A DNA stretch of 64,000 nt from Aulostomus chinensis (taxonomy: Eukaryota > Chordata > Actinopteri > Syngnathiformes > Aulostomidae), in NCBI GenBank assembly GCA_037954235.1, contig JBBMOA010000002.1:13829509-13893508 (forward strand), read 5' to 3'. The notes under the pieces were generated by a model, which was given only the letters and a program-made list of their open reading frames with translations, had not been told where the DNA came from and did no database searches. A program made the translations under genes and the position numbers. Shown here piece by piece: positions 22,699 to 32,440 of the stretch (its first letter is position 1; the number at the start of each line of letters is the position of its first letter).

Positions 22699-24412
22699 CC
22701 TTTGCTTTGCAAACCCTCGTCCTACTCTCCATGAGCTTCATGATGTCGTCACCTGAAACGGTTTTCACTTTCACAGGAAGACCTGGCCTCCACAGTCACC
22801 TGACCTAAACCCAATCCAGGCGGTTTGGGATGAGACGGACTGCAGAGTGAAGGCAAAAATCGCCAACAAGACGGCTGGGAAACCATTTCAGGTGAAGACC
22901 TCAGGAAGCTCATTGAGAGAATGCCAAGGAAGCAGTAATCAAAGCAAAGGGTGACTATTTTGAAGAATCTAAAATATAAACCAAGTTCTGAGTTATTTCC
23001 CACTTCTTAGCCAGCTAGCAGAGCTGCAGCAAGCAAACATGGTGAATAAAGCTGAGCCCTGGAAATACACCAAGCTATCCATACCAGAGACTCTTGAAAC
23101 TGCCAAAGAAAGGCTCTGGCCACACGACTGAAGAGATACACTCAGAGGTAGAGGCTAGGAGAAGAAATAAGATGTTCTCCACTGACCAGGCCAAAGTGTA
23201 CTCTCAGTGGCAGAGGAAAAACAACCAACCAGGCCCACCAAGGGCTGAGACGGAAAAGTACTAGAAGAGCATATGGGAAGGAGAAGCATCACACAACACT
23301 GATGCACGATGGCTAGTGGACCTGAGAACTGACCACAGAAAGCACCCAGAATGAGAACCAGTAACCATCTCAATGGCAGACATCCAAGACAGAGTGTCAA
23401 AGATGAAGAGCTGGACAACACCGGGCCCCGACATGATCCACATGTACTGGCTGAAGAAGCTAAATACACTCCACGAACGCCTTGCAGCACAGATGAACCA
23501 GCTGCTAAGGGATGGGACGCACCCAGAGTGGCTAACCCAGGGCAGGACAGTCCTGATCATGAAGGACCCCAAAAGGGAGCCATTTCATCCAACTACCAAC
23601 CTACCAACCCTGCCTCTCCACAACATGGAAGCTCCTGACAGGTACCAAAGCAGCTAAGATAAGTAAACACATGGGTCAATACGTGAGGTGCTCAGAAAGG
23701 AATTGACATTAACACCTGAGGGGCCAAGCACCAGCTACGGGTTGACAGAGCAGTCGCCCGAGACAGAGAGAGCAGACAGACCAACGTGTGCACCGCCTGG
23801 ATTGATTACAAGAAAGCCAACAACTCAGTGTCACACACATGGATACTAGAATGTCTTGAACTGTACAACATCAACGGTAAACTGAGAAGCTTCTTCAGAA
23901 GCTGGATGGGGATGTGGAAGATGACCCTAGAGGCCAACTCAAAGCCAATAGCCCAAGTAAACAAGTGAACATCAAGTGAACATAAGTTAACATCAAGTTA
24001 ACATCATCTTGATCAGATTTGTAGTGTGGTGGCTCATGATGATCCATTTCACTAGTTTTGTCTTGAATTCGTCATCCATCTGGAAGTCGGCTCTCTGTCT
24101 TCTCTCAGTGGACATTATGCACCTCATTTCCAACTCTTTTGTTGATTCCATTGATTAAAAAAAAAATTCCGTTTCCATTCCATTCATGCAAATCCGAGCA
24201 ACAGCGATGCAGAAGATTTAGGTATCGCCAACGTCAACAAGGCAACCCTGCCGGGAATGAACGTCAACTTGTGAACACTCCTGTTCTGACAACACAGCAA
24301 CAATGTTGATTAAATACGCGGAGTAATAATCAGACGGCGCATCTCAGATAACTACGGACATAAGTCAGTGTTTGTGATGCCTACCTGCAGCTTGTATCAC
24401 TCCGGAAATCAT
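14149..24412 (-). CDS. ppef1: Serine/threonine protein phosphatase with EF-hands 1 (18 exons, 744 aa)
   Basis: Exons in transcript order: 24385-24412, 21411-21452, 21087-21214, 20931-20991, 18864-19027, 18678-18792, 18308-18354, 17997-18163, 17847-17883, 17569-17718, 16605-16750, 16276-16528, 16024-16209, 15806-15948, 15509-15615, 15250-15413, 14455-14539 and 14149-14360. Together they make 2235 nt and the phases agree. The domains are an N-terminal IQ calmodulin-binding motif ([15 protein letters not shown], about residues 27-41), a PPP-family phosphatase with GDLHG, GDFVDRG, RGNHED, HGG and RSHECK metal and catalytic motifs, and C-terminal EF-hands ([13 protein letters not shown] and [13 protein letters not shown]). 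Human PPEF1 is about 650 aa. The extra length is largely a Ser-rich insert in exons 11-12. The known role of the family is calcium/calmodulin-linked dephosphorylation in sensory neurons and photoreceptors. The position next to rs1 and cdkl5 points to PPEF1 rather than PPEF2. Exon 1 is the least certain. Confidence 0.93.
14895..15010 (-). repeat. Diverged copy of a GGTCAAAGGTCA-containing dispersed repeat
   Basis: Read on the minus strand it gives CCTTGAGGGAAATTCT, then CAAATTTGGGAGTCAAAGGTCA. This is the same order of blocks as the repeat at 59033-59235 on the + strand. It lies in a ppef1 intron between exons 16 and 17. Confidence 0.55.
16529..16604 (-). other. ppef1: Probable GC-AG intron of ppef1
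   Basis: A short 76-nt intron between ppef1 exons 11 and 12. No GT donor in exon 11 keeps the reading phase before an in-frame TAA. The only join that does is CACAG|GCAACA, with a pyrimidine-rich acceptor TTTTTCTGTAG. This restores a frame leading into the Ser-rich segment and [15 protein letters not shown], which matches the family. Confidence 0.6.
17729..17788. repeat. (CA)n microsatellite within 10 bp of a ppef1 splice acceptor
   Basis: On the transcribed strand it is a (TG)n tract ending about ten bases upstream of the acceptor of ppef1 exon 10 (17718/17719). It fills almost half of the 128-nt intron between exons 9 and 10. Confidence 0.95.
19899..19998 (+). repeat. Dispersed repeat copy B
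   Basis: Same signature as the copy at 6335-6452 (CTGTTAAGGGTCGCGG, CTATCCCAGCTGAC, GTACACCCTAGACAGGTTGCC, GTCGCAGGGCC). It lies in ppef1 intron 4, between exons 4 and 5. Confidence 0.75.
21533..21569. repeat. (CA)n microsatellite in ppef1 intron 1
   Basis: CA run of about 37 bp, followed about 145 bp later by a (TG)n run at 21713-21760. The pair can form an inverted repeat in RNA. Confidence 0.95.
21713..21760. repeat. (TG)n microsatellite in ppef1 intron 1
   Basis: TG run with a few interruptions, in inverse orientation to the CA run at 21533-21569. Confidence 0.95.
22770..22979 (+). pseudogene. Tc1/mariner transposase 3' fragment (decayed)
   Basis: The + strand encodes [17 protein letters not shown], the hallmark third-acidic-residue region of Tc1-like DDE transposases. 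C-terminal family features follow in shifted frames ([23 protein letters not shown], then a stop). At least one frameshift and loss of the N-terminal two thirds make it inactive. It sits in the first ppef1 intron, antisense to ppef1, and ends just before the reverse transcriptase relic. Confidence 0.85.
23030..23970 (+). pseudogene. Non-LTR retrotransposon reverse transcriptase relic
   Basis: Broken frames on + encode SMKSWT-like, [32 protein letters not shown] and [20 protein letters not shown]. These are reverse transcriptase blocks of the LINE type found in fish (R2/R4-like by memory). Frameshifts, missing residues and the absence of the YxDD-containing part show that it is a 5'-and-3'-truncated dead copy. 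It lies in ppef1 intron 1 on the antisense strand. Confidence 0.8.
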
Positions 24413-26213
24413 GAATGGAACACAGTAACAGTGTGTAACAGTGGCCGAGATGGAGACGCTTCCATCATCGCTTCAGCAGGTGACAGAAATGTGTGAAGGC
24501 GGAGGACGATGCTGCTGCAGGAGGAGGAGGAGGAGGATCCACCCCGTAGCAGCACGGAGGGCGGACGCGTCTTCACATTGACGAATATCCCCGCAGGTAA
24601 AACCACCGTGACTAATTCATTCTAGATTAGACCTGAAATTCAGAGTTAAGATCCGTCACAGGGGAAACATGTCGCTCATGTTGTGAGTTTGTGGAAGTAC
24701 AATCAAATCAGATTTCCACTGAAATGTGTTAGCGGTTAAAGAGTGAAATCTGGCTGATGTCATGGTGTTTGAACAACATGGTTATTTACACTGTCAACTA
24801 GAATTGTTTGCTTTTATTTGTTCACATCAGTCTGTACCTGCGCTAATAAGCCAGCTGATACTGAAGCACGCAGTTTGAGGGAAAAAGGGAAGGCCCTGAG
24901 GAACTCCTGAGATTTACCTCAACCTTGCAAAATGGAGCGTTTTTTTTTTTTTTTTTGGTGCTTTCTGACTTTCACCTCTTCCTCACAGCCACACTTAGAG
25001 GACAGGGGCCAATTCTTGTCCTCCATCATAATCAAAGACGAGAGTCTGAGCAACAAACTGCTCCTGTAGACTCAGTGTTAAATGACACCGGGATTTTCCA
25101 GAAAAGAAACTAAGTGGACTTTCGAACTTGTATTTCTTACATCTGACACCACAATATAATAATGGCGTTAAATTTCAGACTCAAAATATAATGAATGATA
25201 TAGTAATCGCCTGAGTCAGAAGTTTAAGATGCCTCAGATGATTTAATGTCAAAAACCAACTTAGTGTCACTGTGGTCATTTCATCTCCATCTCACTTCAA
25301 TGAGTTGAAAGAAGCTGCCCTATTAAGTGCCTGGCAAACTTCCCCTTTTCAGAAATCCATGACTGGATCTGGTGCCAGCATGCAGGAATCTGTGGCGTCC
25401 TTAAAGCAGGACAAAAGAAAAAAATTAGGAGCATGACACTTGATTGAGATTTCAGGTGGAAGGAGGGTGGACAGGACACTGGTTTTTGTGGTGACAGCTT
25501 AACTTGGTCATGTTGAACTGGCACCTTTAAGTGACTGAAACGTGTCTGATGAGCCGTTTCCTGAGGCACATCAGACACAACTTCCTGTAGTCAGTGAGCA
25601 AAATCATGAAATTGCTCTCAACTGTACACCTGACAGTCTGTCTGGATACCACAGCTTTAACTTGCGTGTCACACAACAGAGAATTAAATGTGACTTTTCA
25701 GAAATATTGGCATAAGCTTGAAAAAAAAAAAAAGACTTAAGGAATTTTAGCTGTTATCCTCTGAACCTCAGCTTCATAATTCATCTGTAAGGTCAAAGCT
25801 GGTCTGACCCTAGGACCTTCAGTGCCTTTTATAATCATAAATTTGTAGTTGGAACGCTCAGTAATGGTAAAGCTGACATTTAAGATGCCAGCGTTTTCTT
25901 GATGTGTCGCTGTGTTTAGACTGCGTGAAGGTCACATCTGTGCAGAAAGTTCTAATTTGGCATTACTGGTAGTGCCTGACATTACCAGTATGACCATTAC
26001 AGGGGTGCTCATGTTCTGGGGGAGCTGAACTCAAACTCATCTCACAGCAAACCTTGTAGCTCTGTCGTGGACAGCCAGTATCAGCCGTCTCTGAGTCTCC
26101 AGCCTGGTTCTCGTGTCCGACAAATTCCTTCATCACTCAAAATTCCTCCACAGGCATGTGGTTAAATAAAATAAAACTTTAATATGCAAGTAAAACCACC
26201 TAAAGGCAACACT
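24413..26213. other. ppef1 upstream region / intergenic
   Basis: Just upstream of the inferred ppef1 start is a GC-richer patch (24480-24600) with CTC/GAG repeats and CG dinucleotides, a plausible TATA-less promoter. The rest, up to the 3' end of the H2B-like gene, shows a 20-bp T run near 24937 and no exon-like sequence. Confidence 0.5.
26178..26183 (-). terminator. ATTAAA polyadenylation signal of the H2B-like gene
   Basis: ATTAAA on the minus strand, about 30 bases after the stop codon. I see no histone 3' stem-loop, so the message is probably polyadenylated. Confidence 0.45.
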
Positions 26214-26592
26214 TCATGCAGCAGCTCGAGTACAACTCCTCTGTCGCAAAAGAGTGATGGCAGCGTTGAGCTCCTGCAGAGTGATCACTTTCAGTCTGTT
26301 GGTTCTTGACAGGCGGGAAGCTTCCGAGCTCACCAGTCTGAGTAGGACAGGTCCAGGATAACTGAGCCGACTGGCCAGGAAGTCTGGACCTCTCATCCCC
26401 GCTGCATTGACCTGCATGATAGGAAAATACATATTTAACAATGCTCTTTAAAAATCCTCTTGGTGGAAAACAAAACCGGAGGGAGCGTGAATGTTAAAAT
26501 CCTGCCGTTACCTCCTTATGAGCTCTGTAGATGTGTGCAGCGTGAGCTCGAACCCTCCTCTTCCTCCTGGCTGCCTGGACACAAGCCTTCAT
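26214..26592 (-). CDS. Divergent histone H2B-like protein, 92 aa, two exons
   Basis: Exon 1 is 26512-26592 (27 codons, MKACVQAARRKRRVRAHA onward). Exon 2 is 26214-26411 (65 codons plus TGA). The donor is GTAACG, the acceptor ATGCAG, and the intron is 100 nt in phase 0. The product has a basic tail, then AAHIYRAHKEVN as alpha-1. A long alpha-2 contains LLRLVSSEASRLSRTNR, which lines up with the H2B helix-2 end (ERIAGEASRLAHYNKR). TLQELNAAITLL then matches H2B TSREIQTAVRLL as alpha-3. It stops shortly after alpha-3, so the C-terminal helix of canonical H2B is missing (92 against about 125 residues). It lies head-to-head with rs1. A germline or nuclear role as an H2B variant is inference. It could also be a histone-fold protein of another subfamily. 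Confidence 0.72.
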
Positions 26593-27342
26593 GATGTTGG
26601 ATCAAACAAACTTGTGCAAGAGCTCAACTGTTGAAGTCTACAGCAGACACCAAGGATGAGAGGAGTGTGTGTGTGTGTGTGTGTGTGAGGACTGAAAAAG
26701 GATGTTTTAATGAACACAAATTGGAAACAGCTCTGCCTAATTGAGCTTAATTACAGCTTTGAAACCATCAGTGGGAGTTCCAACCTCCTCAACATGCTTC
26801 TACAGAAAACTTGAAATGTGATGGATTGGGTTTTTTTTGGTTCTGTTTTCAGGTGATGCTAATTTTTTAAACTTTTTTCTCCTTTACAAACAAACAGAAT
26901 CTTGTCAGTTTTCAGTTTTAATCTCCTTAAAGAATTCCAGGCATATTTGTGAAAGGCATTTGTCCTCTTCTCTCCCATTCATAAAATCATAGTTGTGTGG
27001 ATGTTTTTTTTTTTAATTTTTAAGTTTTTTTTTCTGGAACAGTCTTTAATCACATAAATCCATAATAATCATCAAATCCGGTAAATAACCAACCACTGGC
27101 CTCACGTTGTTTAGTTTCCCTGCAGGATTTTTGACCTTCACGTGATTTCCACAAACGTTCAGCCGGGTGCACGCTGGTGCTGCTGGTGGCTAACAGATGT
27201 AGGAGGGGCTTCGCCAGATAAGCATGGCATTAGGGAAGACCATTCGTGTCCTGTGGATTTATATAATCCAAGCCGCTCTATCACTGCTGGCTCGGCTGCT
27301 CAGTCTTCAGTCGGTCCTGTCTGCTTTGGAGCAGGTTGGAAG
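26593..27342. promoter_or_regulatory. Divergent intergenic region between H2B-like gene and rs1
   Basis: This 750-bp stretch separates two start codons pointing away from each other, so it should contain both promoters. It includes a (GT)n run at 26666-26688 and T-rich stretches near 27005. I see no clear TATA box for either gene. An upstream ATG at 27224 in another frame precedes the rs1 start. Confidence 0.45.
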
Positions 27343-28351
27343 ATGGCTGTCGGTCCACGGCGTTTTCTGCTGGCCCTGTTTGTCCTGGGAACTCCTGGTA
27401 GGACCGAACTCTCTACTGATTACTGAACACTCTTAGATTGTGTAAAGTCATCAGATAAGTTGAAAACTTCTGAAACGCTGAGCTGAAATTTGGTTTCCCT
27501 CAGTCAACCTTCTTGTTTGTCATATTACTTGAGTTGGTGTTGTGTTTAATTATGAATTTGAGGAGGTTACAGTAACAGATTGAAGCACAGAATTAGAATG
27601 AGTGGATATTAACCGCCTTTAATTCTCCTTGGTGCTCTCTGCTGTCCGTCCATCTGCCTGAACAGTGTCCATCAGCATTCATGCTCAAGAGGTACGTGGA
27701 AACATCATCATTGTCATTGCAACACAAACACACACATCCTAGTGAATTCAGAACAGCCATGTGTTGCCCCACTCAGGTTTGTTTTACGGTACTTCTGTTG
27801 CTGCCATATTGGATTGCTTCTCCTGAGTGTTGTTTGGGTCTTCTTGGAGGTGGGGGTGTCTGAAGCGTGGACCAGCAGGTCCTGCAAATGTGACTGTGAA
27901 GGAGGAGAAGCCCCAACTGATTTTCCCTCCATCGGGTCTCCAGCTGGTCCCCCCATGGTGCAAGGAGTGGACTGCATGCCAGGTAACAAGTTTCAGTTCC
28001 CTTCGATCCATCACATTTCTCATCACATGTGTTCTTAATCTTAAATAGAATGTAATTAGGCCACATTTTGACCCTCTGATCAATTGAATGTTGTTGGTTT
28101 GAGTGTAAACGTGTAGGTCTGTCACCTGGAGAGAACGTCTCTAAATGTGTCCTCAACATTTAACCCCACCTCTCCAAAGCTACTGATTAATTCATACATT
28201 TATTTAGTAATTTCAAAAAGAAATGTAAACCAAAAGCAATTGGAAAAGTGAAGTATGACAGTCAATCAACAATAATATAGGGTAAAATATTTGAAAAAAG
28301 ACATTCATTACCGGTAATTCACTAATTTTATACCTAAAACTAATCTGAAAT

Positions 28352-28403
<52 letters not shown>

Positions 28404-31400
28404 ATGCACGAGTGCGTCAGACTCCAGATTTGACGCCACAGGGTGGGCATGCTCCAGTGGACATCCTCAGACAGGGTGCTGCAGATGGAGGAGCTGTGAT
28501 TTGAGACTCGTTCCATCAGATCTTCTGAATGTGTGGTAGTTTAAGAGTGTAGAATGGGTTTTACATTTGGATCCTACTTTGCATTCGGATACAAATGATC
28601 TAATACATATGATTTTTTTTTCCCATCTAAATTAATGCAGTAATTCATATCAAAAAAGAATATGGATGCTGATTGATCCAGACACAAAAACAAGTCCCTT
28701 GATTCATTCTATATCTTGGAAACAGTAGCTGACCAAATAATCAAATCATATATCATAATTTACACCAGCAGAGGGAGTCTTCATGGAAGTCTAGATGCTA
28801 TTCCAAATCTGTGAAATCTGCAGCAAGGAAACAATAAAAGCCATTATGCCTCACACACAAAGATCAAACAAGGAAGAGCTGATGGAAACTGAAAAGGTTT
28901 ATTGTCAGTGAATCACTGTGCGTCAACTGATCCGTAAATCACACGGCAACTGGTGACAGAGAAGAGAAAGACACTGAGCAGATAATCATTATCTGAGAGC
29001 TTGATGTTCAGATCACAGGGCCTGCAATACAGCGCCATCACAGAAACCAGTAATCAGCGTGACATGGACCTAGTGATGATCAGAGCCAGACTCTCCTCTG
29101 AGTTCACCTCAGCTCACCGTCACCGCTCCTTACTCTCTCGAATGTAGCCGTCTTATAAGTTAGCATGGAGGTACACGAGGAAAGAGAACACTTGTCTTAC
29201 TGTTGCGTAAGCACTTATCTTCTGATTCACGCAGACGCTGTTGCTGCTGCTGTGTGCGTGGTAATACTGGGATTAGACAGGATATGACCCTGCACCAGAT
29301 AAGCTTAAACCAGTAGTAAACAGACGTGCAGCCGGCTACTTCTGCTTCAGCTCCACGTATGTGGGAGGAACACGCTCCTGCACCTCTTTATTCTCGTTAT
29401 CTACTTCTACACTCTTGTCCATTCGTGTGTGTGTTTTGGTGGAAGTCAGAGGGCAACACAGAGCTAAAGCTGTGGAGAGTACAACACGACCATCTGTCTG
29501 CCTGCTGCCCTAATGGACATCGCTGATCTCTCACTGCGGAGAATTAAAACTGTAGGCTTTTCGGATGAGATATAGGTCACACCGGGGCTGCTAACAGTGG
29601 GGGCTTTGGGAGGTGTGAGGATGGGAGTCTGTTGGGGTGATGGGAGGTTGGACACGAAAGGATGGTTGGAGAGGCGGCGAGGCTCAGTGATGGTCTTTGT
29701 TTTTTTGTGCACATTTCAGTGCTCAGCAAGGCAGACATATTTGTGTTCTCCTCTAAAGAGCCAGAATGAGACCTAGAACCTTGAAATAATTAACATTGTC
29801 CAACAGCACAGTTGAAACTGAGGTGGCCTTCAGCTAGTGAGTCATTGATGGGAAAACATCAACAATGATTAAATGATTACAATGCAGGAATATTCAGCCA
29901 TATTTAGACACTTTCAGTTAAAAGTGGACCAGCCGACAAACTCGAAACAGCAGCATTTCATTGTGTGTTTTGGGTTGTTGTAGAAGCCTTGGCGGCACTC
30001 TGGAAGAAGAACCTGCTGCCTGTGTACATATGAAGGGCTCATTCAGTCCTAGCTGGTAGTTTGGGGAGATTTAAAGGTGCCATAGAGAGGTTGAACGGGG
30101 TATTAATTCTTGTTCTTTGGTGTGATCTGTAACCCCACAAAAAATGGTTGGGTCTGTACTGGCTCAGAACCTTCCTAAAAGGCTTTCTGAAACTGCTATG
30201 TTACCATGTTGGGTTTAGAATGCGTCGTTTGTCCCTATTGGGGTCGTTTCTGACCTTATCTGGCAACCTCATTACTTATGCAAGTGCATGAGTTGACGGC
30301 GATCGGTTGCCGTTGTTTATCTGGCAACCTCATTTAACTACTACTCGGTGATTGGCTGCCCTCACTGTCACTGAAAAGAAAGTACTCCCACTTTCTTGGC
30401 TAACTGTTGCCGGTGCTAAGTGTGACTGCTACTGTCAATTGACAACATTCCATATCATACAACAACATTCGTGAGATAAGATACCAAGTAGCCACGGCCC
30501 ATTCGCAGATCCAGCCATATATGCAGTGGCGGGGTGGCCGTCGGGACATCCGGGAGTTTTCCTGGTGGCCTGGCCCCTTGGTAGCCTGCCTGGCTGGCGA
30601 GATTCCTTCCCCCTCAAGCCAGGCCAGGCCAGCTAGCGACAGACAGTGCTGATAAAACAAAGGTCTCAATTCTATCTCGGCCATTCCTTCAATCAATCTG
30701 CTCAGTCAGTGCTGCTGCTGCAGGCTCCAGTTTGTGTAGCGCGAGCGAGCGACACGAGAGAGCTGCACTCACCCCTCCTGAAATATGTCGAAGGGGCGTG
30801 TGTGAAAGGGGTGGGTTCAGTGTGTGCGAGTGTGTGTGGGGGGGCACTGACTGAACTGTGACGTAACAATTCAGCCAAAAGGGCATTTGTCCATTTTCCC
30901 GCGGCGATTCAAAAAAGGGGAGATACTTCAAACAGAGGTCATGACACTGCCTCACACTTCGTGTGTATTCCCCACAACTGGGGGACGTTGAATAAACACC
31001 AAAAACACGAAAACTTTGATTTTCATTCTAGGTGACCTTTAAAACAGCTGATAACATAAATTAAGACCGGCACAGACTGTTGATATCAGTCTGAGGGAAA
31101 TTTTCTTCACTTTGCAGAGTGTCCATACCACAAGCCTCTTGGATTCGAGGCTGGATCAGTGAGTCCAGGCCAGATCACCTGTTCCAACCAGGACCAGTAC
31201 AGCGGCTGGTTCTCCTCATGGCTCCCAAGCAAGGCGCGGCTCAACAGTCAGGGCTTCGGGTAGGCACAGGCGACCGTATCTACCAGAGACAGCTTCTTCA
31301 TGTCGAAAGAGGACAACATTTTCCTAAAGATCCATCCATCCATTAATTTTCTATACCGCTTATCTGTTAAGGGTTGCAGGGGGGTGGAGCCCATCCCAGC

Positions 31401-32440
31401 TGACATTGGGTGAGAGGCGGGGTTCACCCTGGACGGGTCACCAGTCCATCACAGGGCCATCAGGAGCAATTAGGGATTCAGTATGTTGCTCAAGGACACT
31501 TAATACATGTATGATTCCCTCCAGGTGTGCCTGGCTGTCCAAGTTCCAAGACAACAGTCAGTGGCTGCAGATTGACCTGGGGGAGGTGATGGTGGTGTCA
31601 GGAATCCTCACTCAGGGCCGCTGCGATGCTGACGAGTGGATCACCAAGTACAGCGTTCAGTACCGCACAGACGAGAAACTCAACTGGATCTATTACAAGG
31701 ACCAGACTGGGAACAACCGGGTCTGTAGAGCAACAACAACATAACACTGTATAACACAACCTGTAGGAGGAGGTGACGGTGCCTTTCAGCCGTTTTTAAA
31801 AGACTACAAGTTCAAAATTTATGGGGAAAAAATAAAAAACAATTTATTTAAATAACATGATGACAAGAGGTAATATAGTCTTCCAGTAATGATCTTCTGT
31901 ACAATAAACCCCTGTGTAACACATTTACTGATGTGCCACATTTCTGGTGATAAATAAGTAATTGTGTATTTTATGTAATGCAAGGGATTTATCAAGCAAC
32001 ATCTACTGGGTACAGTTTCACAAAACTGACAATTTCCTATTTCTTTAAAAAAAATGAAGACTAGTAGTCATCAAACAATGTAGAAAATAGGAAGATCTGG
32101 CCTCCAGGTCCTTTTTTTTCCCTCTAATTTCTGATTTTTTTGAATAGATCGTGTTAAAAATTTACATCTTTCTCGAGTCCAACTTTACTGGTGTTATTCA
32201 TATTCTCAGTTGTATTAGCAGCAGGTGCAACACTGAGGCGGTCTGATGTGTCGGGCCCAAATGACCTCTTGACTTTTCTCTCTGCAGGTGTTCTACGGAA
32301 ACTCTGACCGCTCTTCATCCGTGCAGAACCTCCTGCGGCCGCCCATCGTGGCGCGCTTCATACGCATCCTTCCCCTGGGATGGCACACGCGCATCGCCCT
32401 GCGTCTGGAACTGCTGCTCTGTATGAACAAATGCTCCTGA
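27343..32440 (+). CDS. rs1: Retinoschisin (discoidin-domain secreted protein, 234 aa, six exons)
   Basis: Exons are 27343-27397, 27666-27691, 27850-27982, 31118-31259, 31525-31720 and 32288-32440. They sum to 705 nt in consistent phases, and the six-exon layout matches human RS1. The protein has a signal peptide ([11 protein letters not shown]), the RS1 domain with the CKCDC cysteine cluster, and a discoidin (F5/8 type C) domain from about residue 73. That domain has [32 protein letters not shown] and [17 protein letters not shown], then a C-terminal tail CMNKCS that keeps both tail cysteines. The cysteines are known to make the disulfide-linked octamer. Known role: photoreceptor and bipolar cells secrete it, and it holds retinal layers together; loss in humans causes X-linked retinoschisis. 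Intron 3 (3.1 kb) carries a large non-autonomous element. AATAAA at 33064 or ATTAAA near 33537 may end the transcript. Confidence 0.97.
28353..28401. repeat. (TG)n microsatellite in rs1 intron 3
   Basis: Pure TG dinucleotide run of about 48 bp. Confidence 0.96.
30070..31043. mobile_element. Putative non-autonomous DNA element (about 970 bp) in rs1 intron 3
   Basis: The left end reads TTTAAAGGTGCCATAGAG. The reverse complement of the right end reads TTTAAAGGTCACCTAGAATG, giving a 9-bp terminal inverted repeat with further weak matches. Inside are two copies of ATCTGGCAACCTCATT (near 30259 and 30317), a GC-rich CCTGG/GGCC block around 30550-30630 and no transposase frame. The compositional break from its AT-rich surroundings supports an insertion. 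The superfamily is not known, and a target-site duplication is not clear. Confidence 0.5.
31331..31458 (+). repeat. Dispersed repeat copy C
   Basis: Most complete copy in the window. It starts with a CCATCC run, TTTTCTATACCGCTTATC, then TGTTAAGGGTTGCAGG, CATCCCAGCTGACATTGGG, TTCACCCTGGACGGGTCACC and ends CATCACAGGGCC. It lies in rs1 intron 4, just upstream of exon 5. Confidence 0.8.

Noticed and set aside
27224..27436. Upstream ATG frame (70 aa, hydrophobic) overlapping rs1 exon 1
   Set aside because: Out of frame with rs1, reads through the exon 1 donor, and the rs1 signal peptide starts at 27343.
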